In this document: in pieces, positions 47,156 through 57,857 of the stretch
Layout of the letters: every line of letters starts with the position of its first letter
Position numbering within the stretch: position 1 is the stretch's first letter
Source of the DNA: Nesterenkonia sandarakina
GTDB lineage: Bacteria; Actinomycetota; Actinomycetes; Actinomycetales; Micrococcaceae
Direction: 5' to 3'
Length of the DNA stretch: 64,000 bases
Assembly (NCBI RefSeq): GCF_013410215.1
Contig: NZ_JACCFQ010000001.1
Span: forward strand, 2,418,001-2,482,000
Translations under genes and position numbers: made by a program
Notes under the pieces: generated by a model
Told to the model about the DNA's origin: nothing
Databases searched by the model: none
What the model saw: only the letters and a program-made list of their open reading frames with translations

Positions 47156-47205
47156 GGGCCAGCAGTCCAGTAGGCGGTCTGGCAGGCGGTCTGGACTGCT
47201 GACCC
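47156..47205. terminator. Long-stem hairpin between MFS gene and LacI regulator
   Basis: GGGCCAGCAGTCCAG (47156-47170) pairs with CTGGACTGCTGACCC (47191-47205) over 15 bp with one G-T pair and a 20-nt loop. It lies between converging genes. The loop holds a short direct repeat of AGGCGGTCTGG type. Confidence 0.7.
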
Positions 47206-47206
47206 G

Positions 47207-48229
47207 TCAGCGGTGCGGGGTCGCGGCCGCTCGAGCGGTGCTGCGGCGCACCAGGAGGTCGAACGGGAGGTCCAGCATCTCCGGCCGTTCGGCTCCGGAT
47301 TCCACGGCGGCGAGAATCAGCTTCGCCGCCGTCTCCCCCTGGTGCTGCGCGTGCTGATCCACCGTAGTCAGCTCGAAGAGCGCGCCGAGTTCGTGCCCGT
47401 CGATGCCCACCACGGAGAGCTCCTCGGGGACCGTGATGCCCAGCTCCCGCGCGGCCAGGACCGCGCCGATGGCCATCTCGTCGGAGGCTGCCACCAGCGC
47501 TGTCATCCCGGTTCCTGGCTGGCCCAGCAGCTGCCGGGCCGCATGGAAGCCCCCAGGGATCGTGAAGTCTGCCTCGGCGATGAGCTCGGGGTGGGTCGGC
47601 AGTCCGCGGCGTCGCAGCGCCCGATCGAAGCCCTCCCGACGCTGGCTCGGGACCTTGTAGTCGGCGTCGAAACCCTCAGCGCCGCCGATGAAGCCGAGCA
47701 CCTGATGGCCCAGCTCGAGCAGATGTGCCGTGGCGAGTTCGGTGATCGCCAGGTCATCGATCGCGACCCCGGGAAGCATCCCGGAGGTGCCCCCGATGAT
47801 CACCACCGGAATCTCCAGCCGCTGCAGCTCCATTTCCTCCCATTCGCTGAGCTCCAGCGCCACCACGACGACGGCGTCCACTCGGCGCCGACGCAGGAAG
47901 GCGCTGAAGATCTCTCGGCGCACCTCCGGGTCTCCGGTGACGTTGTAGAGCGTCACGTCATACCCCGCCCGGGTCGCCTCATCCGAGATCCCGGTGAGCA
48001 CGGTGTTGAAGAACCAGCGGTGCAGCTCCGGCATGATCACGCCCAGGTTGCGCATCCGCCCCGAGGCCAGGCTGGAGGCCGCGGAGGAGGCGACGTAGTC
48101 AAGGTCGGCGGCGACCTTCTGGATCTTCGCGCGCGTGCTCGCGGAGACGTTGCCCCGGCCGCTCAGGGCACGGGACACCGTCGCCGCGGACACGCCCGCT
48201 GCACGAGCGACGTCATCCAGGCTGGTCAT
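47207..48229 (-). CDS. LacI-family regulator of the maltose-type cluster
   Basis: This 340-residue repressor starts MTSLDDVARAAGVSAATVSRALSG, a canonical LacI helix-turn-helix and hinge. The ligand domain contains LGVIMPELHRWFFNTVLTGI, VAIDDLAITELATAHLLELGH and VVGIDGHELGALFELTTVDQ. Its ATG shares one base with the TGA stop of the alpha-glucosidase gene, so it is translated with it. It should bind the CAAGCGCTTG-type dyads in the divergent intergenic region and respond to maltose or a related glucoside. Confidence 0.92.
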   Translation of the reverse strand: MTSLDDVARAAGVSAATVSRALSGRGNVSASTRAKIQKVAADLDYVASSAASSLASGRMRNLGVIMPELHRWFFNTVLTGISDEATRAGYDVTLYNVTGDPEVRREIFSAFLRRRRVDAVVVVALELSEWEEMELQRLEIPVVIIGGTSGMLPGVAIDDLAITELATAHLLELGHQVLGFIGGAEGFDADYKVPSQRREGFDRALRRRGLPTHPELIAEADFTIPGGFHAARQLLGQPGTGMTALVAASDEMAIGAVLAARELGITVPEELSVVGIDGHELGALFELTTVDQHAQHQGETAAKLILAAVESGAERPEMLDLPFDLLVRRSTARAAATPHR

Positions 48230-49956
48230 CAGCCGGCGTGCCGACGCAGCCACACGGTGCAGTCCCCGGGCACCTGGTCGCCCTCCAGCGCCGAGCTTGC
48301 CAGCAGGACCTCGTGGCCGGTGGGCAGCGGGACCGAGGAGGTTCCGGTGTTCGCCAGCACCACCACATCCTGGTTGCTGAACATCAGCACATGCTCTGAG
48401 CGACCACCGAGCCAGTTCAGCTCACCGAGGCCCAGGTCATGCTCACTCCGCAGGCTGAGCATCCTGCGGTAGAGGCTCAGCGTGGAGTCTGGGTCGGCCT
48501 GCTGGACGTCTCGGGCGAGGCCCCTCCAGCGCTCGGGCTGCGGGAGCCAGGGCGTGCCGCCGGCGGTGAAGCCGAAGTCGTCGGCGTCGGCGGCCCAGGG
48601 CAGCGGGACCCGGCATCCGTCGCGGCCGTAGCGCTCTCCCGCCGTGCGGAACCAGGTCGGGTCCTGGCGTGCCTCATCGGGGAGGTCGTGGACCTCGTCC
48701 AGACCGAGCTCCTCCCCCTGGTAGATATAGGCGGAGCCTGGAAGGGCCAGCATCAGGGCGGTCGCGGCGCGGGCACGCGCCAGTCCGGTCTCTCGGTCCG
48801 GCAGGCCCGGATAGTCGGGGCCGATCCCGGTGCCCTGCGGGTTCTCTCCGGTCAGCGCCAGCCGGGTGGCGTGGCGCACCACGTCATGGTTCGAGAGCAC
48901 CCAGGTGCTCGGGGCCCCGACGGCGTTGAAGGCACGCAGTGAATCGTTGATGACGCCACGCAGCTGCTGCGCATCCCAGGAGGCCTCCAGGTACTGGAAG
49001 TTGAACGTCTGGTGCATCTCATCGGGGCGCACCCAGAGTGCCGCCTTCTCCACAGAGGAGACCCAGGCCTCGCCACAGAGCGCCCGGTCTCCGGCATACT
49101 CCTCCAACACCAGACGCCAGTCCCGGTACACCTCGTGGACCGCTGACTGCTCGAAGTACGGCGCCGGGGTCGCCTCGCCTCCCATCGACGCCGCGTCGGC
49201 ATCCGGGGTGTAGTCCGGGAAGTCCTGGTCCTTGACCAGCCCGTGGGCCACATCGACGCGGAAGCCGTCGACCCCACGATCCAGCCAGAAACGCAGAATC
49301 CGACGGAACTCCTGCTTGACCTCCTCCTGGGACCAGTCGAAGTCGGGCTGACTGGAGTCGAAGAGGTGCAGGTACCACTGGCCCGGGGTGCCGTCGGCCT
49401 CGGTGATCCGCGTCCACGCCGGGCCTCCGAAGATGGACTGCCAGTTGTTCGGCGGCTCCTGGCCCTCAGGGCCCTTGCCTTCACGGAAGATGTAGCGGGC
49501 CCGCTCCGGACTGCCCGGTGCCGCCGTGAGCGCCTGCTGGAACCACTCATGCTGATCCGAGGAGTGGTTCGGGACCAGATCGACGATGACCCGGATTCCG
49601 AGGCTGTGCGCCCGTGCCAGCAGCGCGTCGAAGTCGCTCAGAGTGCCGAAGATCGGGTCGACGTCACAATAGTCGGTGACGTCGTAGCCGGCGTCCTTCT
49701 GCGGAGAGGTCATGAAGGGACTGAGCCAGATCGCGTCCACCCCGAGGGCGTCCAGAGCCCCAAGTCGGGCGGTGATCCCCGGCAGGTCTCCGATCCCGTC
49801 TCCCGAGGAGTCGCTGAAGGAGCGCGGGTAGATCTGGTAGATCACTGCGCTGCGCCACCATTCGGCCGTCGTCCCCGGCCTCCGGGTCGTCTCGTCTGAA
49901 TCTGGCACGGCGTCGGTGGAGGCGTCGGGGCGACGCAGGTCCTGGTGAACAGTCAT
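48229..49956 (-). CDS. GH13 alpha-glucosidase
   Basis: This 575-residue glycoside hydrolase of the GH13 oligo-1,6-glucosidase/maltase group cleaves alpha-glucosides in the cytoplasm. Motif I is DLVPNHSS, the nucleophile is Asp235 in GFRVDVAHG, the acid/base is Glu296 in LCGEAWV and the stabiliser is Asp358 in SNHDVVRH. No signal peptide is present. Val in the nucleophile region context (VDVAHG) fits alpha-1,4 preference, but the linkage is inferred. An operator-type dyad lies 15 bases upstream, next to a TATATG -10 element. Confidence 0.92.
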   Translation of the reverse strand: MTVHQDLRRPDASTDAVPDSDETTRRPGTTAEWWRSAVIYQIYPRSFSDSSGDGIGDLPGITARLGALDALGVDAIWLSPFMTSPQKDAGYDVTDYCDVDPIFGTLSDFDALLARAHSLGIRVIVDLVPNHSSDQHEWFQQALTAAPGSPERARYIFREGKGPEGQEPPNNWQSIFGGPAWTRITEADGTPGQWYLHLFDSSQPDFDWSQEEVKQEFRRILRFWLDRGVDGFRVDVAHGLVKDQDFPDYTPDADAASMGGEATPAPYFEQSAVHEVYRDWRLVLEEYAGDRALCGEAWVSSVEKAALWVRPDEMHQTFNFQYLEASWDAQQLRGVINDSLRAFNAVGAPSTWVLSNHDVVRHATRLALTGENPQGTGIGPDYPGLPDRETGLARARAATALMLALPGSAYIYQGEELGLDEVHDLPDEARQDPTWFRTAGERYGRDGCRVPLPWAADADDFGFTAGGTPWLPQPERWRGLARDVQQADPDSTLSLYRRMLSLRSEHDLGLGELNWLGGRSEHVLMFSNQDVVVLANTGTSSVPLPTGHEVLLASSALEGDQVPGDCTVWLRRHAG

Positions 49957-49970
49957 GTCTCCAGCATATA

Positions 49971-49984
49971 TGCAAGCGCTTCCA
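49971..49984. promoter_or_regulatory. LacI-type operator TGCAAGCGCTTCCA
   Basis: The dyad GCAAGCGCTTCC centred near 49977 matches LacI-family operators with a central CG. It lies immediately upstream of the TATATG -10 of the alpha-glucosidase gene. Confidence 0.75.
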
Positions 49985-50002
49985 TGTCACCAGCAACCTG
50001 AG

Positions 50003-50016
50003 ACAACCGCTTGCAG
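50003..50016. promoter_or_regulatory. Weaker LacI-type half operator
   Basis: CAACCGCTTGCAG retains one good half (CGCTTGCA) of the flanking operators and one altered half. It could be an auxiliary site. Confidence 0.35.
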
Positions 50017-50146
50017 TCCTGGACGACATCCCGAAAGGGCAGAAAATGGCCTCATCATGAGGCATAAATGCTGGTCATCGCCGTGGCGTCGGGGATCATG
50101 ACACGCCACGCCATGGAGTTGCGCAGATCACATTCCCCTCGCATAC

Positions 50147-50160
50147 TGGAAGCGCTTGCA
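50147..50160. promoter_or_regulatory. LacI-type operator TGGAAGCGCTTGCA
   Basis: This is the exact reverse complement of the operator at 49971-49984. It directly follows CATACT, the likely malE -10, so binding would block malEFG initiation. Confidence 0.75.
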
Positions 50161-50210
50161 CTCAGGATGGCGGAGTGACCCACTCCGCTTCTTCACAGAG
50201 AGGGACACCG

Positions 50211-51518
50211 ATGACGGTGAACACCAGAGGAATCACAAGGCTGACCGCGCTTCTGGGGCTGGGAGCATTTGCGCTGACCGCCTGCGGCTCCGGAGGCGAC
50301 TCCGCCGAGCAGGGTTCAGGCGAATCTGCCGAGACCGAAGCCGCCGAAACCACCGAGGAGGAATCCTCGCAGTCTGAGTCCGGTGATGCGGCCGCCTCCG
50401 GCAGTCTGACCATCTGGGCCGACGCCAACCGCGCCGAGGTGCTCAACGAGGTGGCCTCGGACTTCGAGTCCGACACCGGCATCGCCGTGGAGATCGTGCA
50501 GCAGGACTTCGAGGAGATCCGGGACCAGTTCGTCTCCCAGGTGCCCACCGGAGAGGGCCCGGACATCGCCGTCGGCGCCCACGACTGGCTCGGTGTCCTG
50601 GTGAACAACGGTGTCGTGGCGCCCGTGGAGCTCGGCGACGCCGCCGGGGACTTCGAAGAGATCGCCGTGGACGCCTGGACCTATGAGGGGCAGACCTACG
50701 GCCTGCCGTACTCCATCGAGAACATCGCGCTGCTGCGCAACACCGAACTCGCCCCCGAGGCCCCTGCCGACTTCGACGAGATGATCCAGATGGGTGAAGA
50801 GGCCGGCACCGAGTACCCGTTCCTGGTCGGCCTGGACCCCAACGAGAGCGACCCGTATCACCTCTACCCGTTCCAGACCTCCTTCGGAGCTCCGGTCTTC
50901 GGCACGGCGGAGGACGGCAGCTATGACTCCTCGCAGCTGGCCATGGCCGACGCCGGCGGGGAGGAGTTCGCCGGCTGGCTCGCAGAACAGGGCGAGGCCG
51001 GGGTGCTGAACCTGAACATCGACGGGGACCTGGCCCAGGAGAGCTTCAACGACGGAAACTCCCCGTTCTTCCTGACCGGTCCCTGGAACGTGGACGGCGC
51101 GCGGGAGGCGGGCATCGACGTCGCCGTGGACCCGATTCCGGCCGCTGGTGACCAGGATGCGCAGCCATTCGCCGGTGTCCAGGGGTTCTTCCTCTCGGCA
51201 CAGAGTGAGAACGTCGTGGCCGCCAGCAACTTCCTGATCAACTATGTCGGCACCGCAGAGGTCCAGACGGCGCTGTATGAGACCGGCGGACGGGCCCCCG
51301 CCCTGACCGAGTCGTTCGAGCAGGCGCTGAGCGAGGACGAGATCGTCGCCGGCTTCGGCGAAGTCGGCGCTGAGGCCGTGCCGATGCCCGCCATCCCGGA
51401 GATGGGGGCGGTCTGGGACGACTGGGGCTCCAGCCAGGCCGCAATCATCAAGGGCGACGGCGACCCGGTGGAACTCTGGCAGAAGATGTCCGAAGACATC
51501 TCCTCAGCGATCGACTGA
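50211..51518 (+). CDS. malE: Maltose-type ABC transporter substrate-binding lipoprotein
   Basis: This 435-residue extracellular binding protein starts with a lipoprotein signal: hydrophobic LTALLGLGAFALTAC with the modified Cys25. A very acidic Ser/Glu/Ala linker (26-63) follows. The mature fold shows SLTIWADANRAEVLNEVASDFE, PDIAVGAHDWLGVLVNNGVV and FFLTGPWNVDGAREAGIDVAVDPIP, typical of MalE. ATG 50211 follows GAGAGGGA; an upstream in-frame ATG at 50175 would break the signal. It is the first gene of malEFG. Confidence 0.93.
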   Translation: MTVNTRGITRLTALLGLGAFALTACGSGGDSAEQGSGESAETEAAETTEEESSQSESGDAAASGSLTIWADANRAEVLNEVASDFESDTGIAVEIVQQDFEEIRDQFVSQVPTGEGPDIAVGAHDWLGVLVNNGVVAPVELGDAAGDFEEIAVDAWTYEGQTYGLPYSIENIALLRNTELAPEAPADFDEMIQMGEEAGTEYPFLVGLDPNESDPYHLYPFQTSFGAPVFGTAEDGSYDSSQLAMADAGGEEFAGWLAEQGEAGVLNLNIDGDLAQESFNDGNSPFFLTGPWNVDGAREAGIDVAVDPIPAAGDQDAQPFAGVQGFFLSAQSENVVAASNFLINYVGTAEVQTALYETGGRAPALTESFEQALSEDEIVAGFGEVGAEAVPMPAIPEMGAVWDDWGSSQAAIIKGDGDPVELWQKMSEDISSAID

Positions 51519-51521
51519 CCG

Positions 51522-53129
51522 ATGAGCGCACCGACCACCACCAGGCCCGATGAGCGCACCGTGCATGGGCGTCGTGCCCGCCGCACGGCCGAGAGCGCGA
51601 GCATCGGATGGAAGCTGCTGCTGCTGAAGATCACCGTGCTGGGGCTGCTCAACGCCGTCTCCGTCTACGCCGCGATGGTGCTCTTCTTCAACGAGCGGTG
51701 GATCATCGGCACCCTGGTGGTGGTCAGTGGCGCCATACTCACCTGGATCTATCTCCAGCGCGGCGCCCTGCCGGCGAAGTACCTCGCTCCGGGCGTGGTC
51801 TTCCTGCTGATCTTCCAGGTCTTCGTCATCCTCTACTCCGGCTACGTGGCGTTCACCAACTATGGGACCGGCCACAACAGCACCAAGGATCACGCGATCC
51901 ACGCCATCATGCTCCAGACCCAGGACCGCGTGCCCGATTCACCGACCTACCCGCTCACCGTGGTCGAAAGCTCCGATGAGCTCGGATTCGCGGTGACCAC
52001 CGAGGACGGCGAGATCCTGATCGGCTCCGCCGATGCGCCCCTGGAGGCCGTGGAGGGCGCCGTGGTCGAAGACGGTCGAGTGGTGCAGGTCCCAGATCAC
52101 CAGGTGCTCAGCTTCGCGGACCTGGTGGAACGTCAGCAGGAGCTGACCACCCTGGCCGTCCCGCTCTCCGATGACCCCAACGCCGGGGCGCTGCGCACCC
52201 AGGACGGGCAGCGCGCCTATGTCTACACCTCGCGGTTCGTCTACGACGAGTCCTCGGACACCATGACCAACACGCAGACCGGGCAGACCTACACCGACGG
52301 CGGAGAAGGCGCCTTCGTCACCGAGGCCGGCGAGGAGCTCATGCCCGGGTGGCGGGTCAATGTGGGGCTGGAGAACTTCGTGCGAGCGATCACCGAGGAG
52401 TCCATCCGGGGCCCGCTGCTCTACGTCACGACCTGGACCTTCGCTTTCGCGTTCCTCTCAGTGGCCAGCACCTTCATCCTGGGACTGTTCCTGGCGATCG
52501 TGTTCAACGATCCTCGGATGAAGTCCCGGAAGTATTACCGGCTGGTGATGATCCTGCCCTACGCATTCCCGGGCTTCCTCTCGGCGCTGGTCTGGGCCGG
52601 GATGATGAACCAGGAGTTCGGATTCATCAATAACGTGCTCTTCGGCGGCGCCGCGATCCCCTGGCTCTCCGACCCCTGGCTTGCCAAGCTGAGCATCCTG
52701 ATCGTAAACCTGTGGCTGGGCTTCCCGTATATGTTCCTGGTCTGCACCGGTGCGCTGCAGTCGATACCCGAGGAGCTCACCGAAGCCGCTCAGATGGATG
52801 GGGCCCGCCCCTTCCAGGCCTTCCGGCAGATCAAGTTCCCGCTGCTGCTGGTCTCCATCGCGCCGCTGCTGATCTCCTCCTTCGCCTTCAACTTCAACAA
52901 CTTCAACCTGGTGTACATGCTCACCGGTGGCGGTCCCCGAGACATCGAGGCTGGCATCAACGTGGGGTCCACAGACATCTTGATCTCCATGGTCTATAAG
53001 GTCGCGTTCGTGGGCTCCCAGAGTGACTATGGGCTGGCCAGCGCCTTCTCCATCCTGATCTTCTTCATCGTCGGAACGATCTCCGTGATCGCCTTCCGGC
53101 GCACCCGCGCTCTCGAGGAGCTGAACTGA
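51522..53129 (+). CDS. malF: Maltose-type ABC transporter permease MalF
   Basis: This 535-residue permease has about eight membrane helices and a large extracellular loop (about residues 120-280) of MalF P2 type between early helices. The ABC-contacting EAA loop is EELTEAAQMDGARPFQAFRQI. It begins ATG 51522, four bases after malE stops, and malG begins one base after its stop. The ATPase is missing from the cluster; a shared MsmK/UgpC-type ATPase elsewhere is likely. Confidence 0.93.
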   Translation: MSAPTTTRPDERTVHGRRARRTAESASIGWKLLLLKITVLGLLNAVSVYAAMVLFFNERWIIGTLVVVSGAILTWIYLQRGALPAKYLAPGVVFLLIFQVFVILYSGYVAFTNYGTGHNSTKDHAIHAIMLQTQDRVPDSPTYPLTVVESSDELGFAVTTEDGEILIGSADAPLEAVEGAVVEDGRVVQVPDHQVLSFADLVERQQELTTLAVPLSDDPNAGALRTQDGQRAYVYTSRFVYDESSDTMTNTQTGQTYTDGGEGAFVTEAGEELMPGWRVNVGLENFVRAITEESIRGPLLYVTTWTFAFAFLSVASTFILGLFLAIVFNDPRMKSRKYYRLVMILPYAFPGFLSALVWAGMMNQEFGFINNVLFGGAAIPWLSDPWLAKLSILIVNLWLGFPYMFLVCTGALQSIPEELTEAAQMDGARPFQAFRQIKFPLLLVSIAPLLISSFAFNFNNFNLVYMLTGGGPRDIEAGINVGSTDILISMVYKVAFVGSQSDYGLASAFSILIFFIVGTISVIAFRRTRALEELN

Positions 53130-53130
53130 G

Positions 53131-54069
53131 ATGGCCGTCGCCTTGGAACCCCAGACTCGCCGCCCGAACCGGGCACCCAGCACCCCCAGAGCGGCCAAGA
53201 GCGCCACTGCCCGCCGCCCGTTCCGGCGCTGGTTCTCCCAGACCGGGTGGCGGCACCTGGTCGGCGTCGCCGTCGTGATCTTCGCGGCCTTCCCGCTGGT
53301 CTATGTCTTCTCTGCCTCGCTGAACCCCGGTGGGACGCTGATCACGGCGAACACCTTGTTCGGGAATCTGAGCCTGAGCAGCTATGTGGACCTGTTCAAC
53401 CGACCGCAGCAGCCCTTCGCGGCCTGGTATGTCAACACGCTCTTCATCGGGTTCAGCGCCTCTGCAGGCAGCGTGCTGCTCGGGGCACTGGCCGCCTATG
53501 CGTTCTCCCGGATGCGCTTCACCGGACGCCGCTTCGGCCTGATCACCATCCTGCTGGTGCAGATGTTTCCGCAGCTGCTGGCCATGGTGGCCATCTTCCT
53601 GCTGATGCTCTCGATCGGAGAGATCTTCCCCGCCATCGGACTCAACAGCCAGATCGGTCTGATCCTGGTCTACCTCGGCGGCGCGCTGGGGGTGAACACC
53701 TACCTGATGTATGGCTTCTTCAACACCATCCCGACCTCCATCGACGAGGCTGCCCGCATCGACGGGGCTGGTCACGCGAGGATCTTCTTCACGATCATCC
53801 TCCCGCTGGTCTCCCCGATCCTGGCTGTGGTGGCGCTGCTGTCCCTGGTGGCCACGCTGAGCGAGTTCGTCATCGCCTCGGTGCTGCTGCGGGATCCGGA
53901 GAGGCAGACCCTGGCGGTGGGCCTCTACCAGTTCATCTCCCAGGAGACCTCGCAGAACTGGTCCATCTTCGCCGCCGGCGCGGTGCTCGCCGCGATCATT
54001 CCAGTGGCCCTGTTCCTGGCTCTGCAACGCTACATCGTCTCGGGGCTGGTCGCCGGCAGCGTGAAGTGA
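53131..54069 (+). CDS. malG: Maltose-type ABC transporter permease MalG
   Basis: This 312-residue permease has six membrane helices after a basic N-terminal tail. The EAA loop is TSIDEAARIDGAGHARIFFTI. Helical segments include VFSASLNPGGTLIT context, LLGALAAYAFSRMRF and LLSLVATLSEFVIASVLL. It is the last gene of malEFG. A 155-base gap with a separate promoter-like region precedes gdhA. Confidence 0.93.
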   Translation: MAVALEPQTRRPNRAPSTPRAAKSATARRPFRRWFSQTGWRHLVGVAVVIFAAFPLVYVFSASLNPGGTLITANTLFGNLSLSSYVDLFNRPQQPFAAWYVNTLFIGFSASAGSVLLGALAAYAFSRMRFTGRRFGLITILLVQMFPQLLAMVAIFLLMLSIGEIFPAIGLNSQIGLILVYLGGALGVNTYLMYGFFNTIPTSIDEAARIDGAGHARIFFTIILPLVSPILAVVALLSLVATLSEFVIASVLLRDPERQTLAVGLYQFISQETSQNWSIFAAGAVLAAIIPVALFLALQRYIVSGLVAGSVK

Positions 54070-54098
54070 GCCTCGCCCCGGCCCGGTGACGGCGCTGA

Positions 54099-55583
<1,485 letters not shown>

Positions 55584-55625
55584 GGCCCTAAGGGCTTCGG
55601 GGCCTCAGGGCCTCTTGGGCTGCTC

Positions 55626-55671
55626 AGCGCCTCAGGCTCGGCCGGTGATCTCCGACTGAGCCCGAGGCGCT
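55626..55671. terminator. Hairpin between gdhA and DUF779 gene
   Basis: AGCGCCTCAGGCT (55626-55638) pairs with AGCCCGAGGCGCT (55659-55671) with one mismatch. It lies between converging genes. The sequence before it is a run of GGCCTC-like repeats. Confidence 0.6.
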
Positions 55672-55694
55672 CTGAGACAAGACGGGCAGCCCGG

Positions 55695-56084
55695 TCAGCC
55701 GGTGGTCACCGGTTCCAGGGCCTGGGACTCCGCGTCGGTGAAGAGCCGGGAGCGGATGATGAACCTCAGCCCCGTGGGCCCTTCGATGCTGAACCCCGCC
55801 CCTCGGCCCGGCGCCACGTCGATGGTGATGTGTGTATGGGACCAGTATTGGAACTGTGCCTGCGAGATCCATACCGGCACCGGTTCCGGGGTTCCGGGCT
55901 CCAGCTGGCCCAGCAGCACATCTGCCGGGCCAGTCAGGAAGGTCCCCTGGGTGAAGCACATCGGAGCTGAACCGTCGCAGCAGCCTCCCGACTGATGGAA
56001 CATCAGCGGTTTCCCGTGACTCTCCCGCAGCTGGATCAGCAGCGCAGCGGCCTCGTCGGTGACGTCGATCCGTGAAGTACTCAT
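55695..56084 (-). CDS. DUF779 protein linked to aldehyde dehydrogenase
   Basis: This 129-residue protein belongs to DUF779 and is recognised by FHQSGGCCDGSAPMCF, which holds three Cys and could bind metal, and by SHTHITIDVAPGRGAGFSIEGP. DUF779 genes commonly follow acetaldehyde- or alcohol-linked aldehyde dehydrogenase genes, as here (33-base gap). The start ATG 56084 has GATGGAG upstream; nine more residues are in frame. The function is unknown; a role in maturing or protecting the dehydrogenase is speculation. Confidence 0.85.
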   Translation of the reverse strand: MSTSRIDVTDEAAALLIQLRESHGKPLMFHQSGGCCDGSAPMCFTQGTFLTGPADVLLGQLEPGTPEPVPVWISQAQFQYWSHTHITIDVAPGRGAGFSIEGPTGLRFIIRSRLFTDAESQALEPVTTG

Positions 56085-56117
56085 GACTCCATCATGCTCC
56101 TCTCCCTGCACCTCTGC

Positions 56118-57641
56118 CTAGAAGAAACCAAGCTTGTCCTCGCTGTAGCTCACCAGCATGTTCTTGGTCTGCTGGTAGTGCGAGAGCATCATCAGGTGGT
56201 TCTCGCGGCCGATCCCGGAGTTCTTATAGCCTCCGAAGGCGGCGTGCGCCGGGTACTGGTGGTAGCAGTTGGTCCAGACGCGTCCGGCCTGGATGTCCCG
56301 ACCGGCCCGGTAGGCGATGTTCGCCTCACGGGACCAGACCCCGGCGCCGAGCCCGTAGAGAGTGTCGTTGGCGATCGCGATGCCCTCCTCGTAGTCCTTG
56401 AACTCGGTGACCGAGACCACCGGGCCGAAGATCTCCTCCTGGAAGATCCGCATCGAGTTCTGTCCCTTGAAGATGGTCGGCTCCACGTAGTAGCCCTCAG
56501 CGAGGTCTCCGCCGAGGTCCGCCCGGTTTCCGCCGGTGAGCACCTCGGCGCCCTCCTGCTGACCGATGTCGATGTAGCTGAGGATCTTCTCCAGCTGATC
56601 GTTGCTGGCCTGAGCGCCGACCTGGGTGTCGGTGTCCAACGGGTTGCCCTGCTTGACCAGCTTGGTCCGCGCCACGGCCTTCTCCAGGAACTCCTCGTAG
56701 ATGCTGGACTGGATCAGCGCCCGTGAGGGGCAGGTGCAGACCTCACCCTGGTTCAGCGCGAACATCGTGAAGCCCTCGAGGGCCTTGTCGTAGAAGGCGT
56801 CGTCCTTCTGGGCCACATCCTCGAAGAAGAGGTTCGGACTCTTGCCTCCGAGCTCCAGGGTCATCGGGATCAGGTTCTGTGAGGCGTACTGCATGATCAG
56901 CCGGCCGGTGGTGGTCTCCCCGGTGAAGGCGATCTTGCGGATCCGGGGGCTGGAGGCCAGCGGAGCGCCGGCCTCGGCACCGAAGCCGTTGACCACGTTG
57001 AGCACTCCGGCCGGAAGCAGGTCTCCGATGAGCTCCATCAGGACCAGGATCGAGGCCGGGGTCTGTTCTGCGGGCTTGAGCACCACGGCGTTGCCGGCCG
57101 AAAGCGCGGGCGCCAGCTTCCACACCGCCATCAGAATCGGGAAGTTCCAGGGAATGATCTGTCCCACCACGCCGAGCGGCTCGTTGAAGTGGTAGGCCAC
57201 CGTGTCGCCGTCGATCTCGCTGATACCGCCCTCCTGTGCACGGATGGCGCCGGCGAAGTAGCGGAAGTGGTCCACCGCGAGCGGCAGGTCAGCCGCAAGG
57301 GTCTCGCGCACCGGCTTGCCGTTCTCCCAGGTCTCAGCGACCGCGAGCATCTCGAGGTTCTCCTCGATCCGGTCCGCGATCTTGTTCAGCACCACCGCCC
57401 GCTCGGCCACGGAGGTCTTGCCCCAGGCGGGCGCGGCCCGGTGGGCTGCGTCGAGGGCGAGCTCGATGTCTGCCGCCTTGGAGCGGGGGATCTCGGTGAA
57501 GGTCTTTCCGGTGACTGGTGAGGGGTTGTCGAAATACTCCCCGTCCACCGGTGCGACCCACTCTCCGCCGATGTAGTTCTCGTAGCGGGACTTGTAGCTC
57601 ATCAGCGCGCCGTCGGTTCCGGGCTGTGCATAGATGGTCAT
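56118..57641 (-). CDS. NAD-dependent aldehyde dehydrogenase (ExaC/AldA type)
   Basis: This 507-residue enzyme oxidises aldehydes, probably acetaldehyde, to acids. It shows the cofactor segment [26 protein letters not shown], the general-base Glu in LELGGKSPN, and the nucleophile region [11 protein letters not shown] with Cys. The C-terminus [19 protein letters not shown] is the ExaC-type ending. ATG 57641 is preceded by AAGGAA. It is followed by DUF779 and is divergent from a GAF-domain regulator that probably controls it. Confidence 0.94.
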   Translation of the reverse strand: MTIYAQPGTDGALMSYKSRYENYIGGEWVAPVDGEYFDNPSPVTGKTFTEIPRSKAADIELALDAAHRAAPAWGKTSVAERAVVLNKIADRIEENLEMLAVAETWENGKPVRETLAADLPLAVDHFRYFAGAIRAQEGGISEIDGDTVAYHFNEPLGVVGQIIPWNFPILMAVWKLAPALSAGNAVVLKPAEQTPASILVLMELIGDLLPAGVLNVVNGFGAEAGAPLASSPRIRKIAFTGETTTGRLIMQYASQNLIPMTLELGGKSPNLFFEDVAQKDDAFYDKALEGFTMFALNQGEVCTCPSRALIQSSIYEEFLEKAVARTKLVKQGNPLDTDTQVGAQASNDQLEKILSYIDIGQQEGAEVLTGGNRADLGGDLAEGYYVEPTIFKGQNSMRIFQEEIFGPVVSVTEFKDYEEGIAIANDTLYGLGAGVWSREANIAYRAGRDIQAGRVWTNCYHQYPAHAAFGGYKNSGIGRENHLMMLSHYQQTKNMLVSYSEDKLGFF

Positions 57642-57857
57642 GTCGGGTTCCTTCCCATGTCGCTGCGCCGGGCGATCCGCTCCGGGTGTTGAAGTCTCAC
57701 CGCCCGCGCTGTGGTGTGAATCACATATCATCAGCGTAGGACCATCGAGGTTGCAGCACCGTTGCATGGTTAGACTGTGAGGCAGCACACAGTGATCTGT
57801 GCTGCGCCGAACCGCCCGGCCGCGTCCGCGCGTGGCTGGGAGCGTCGAAGGAGTGCC

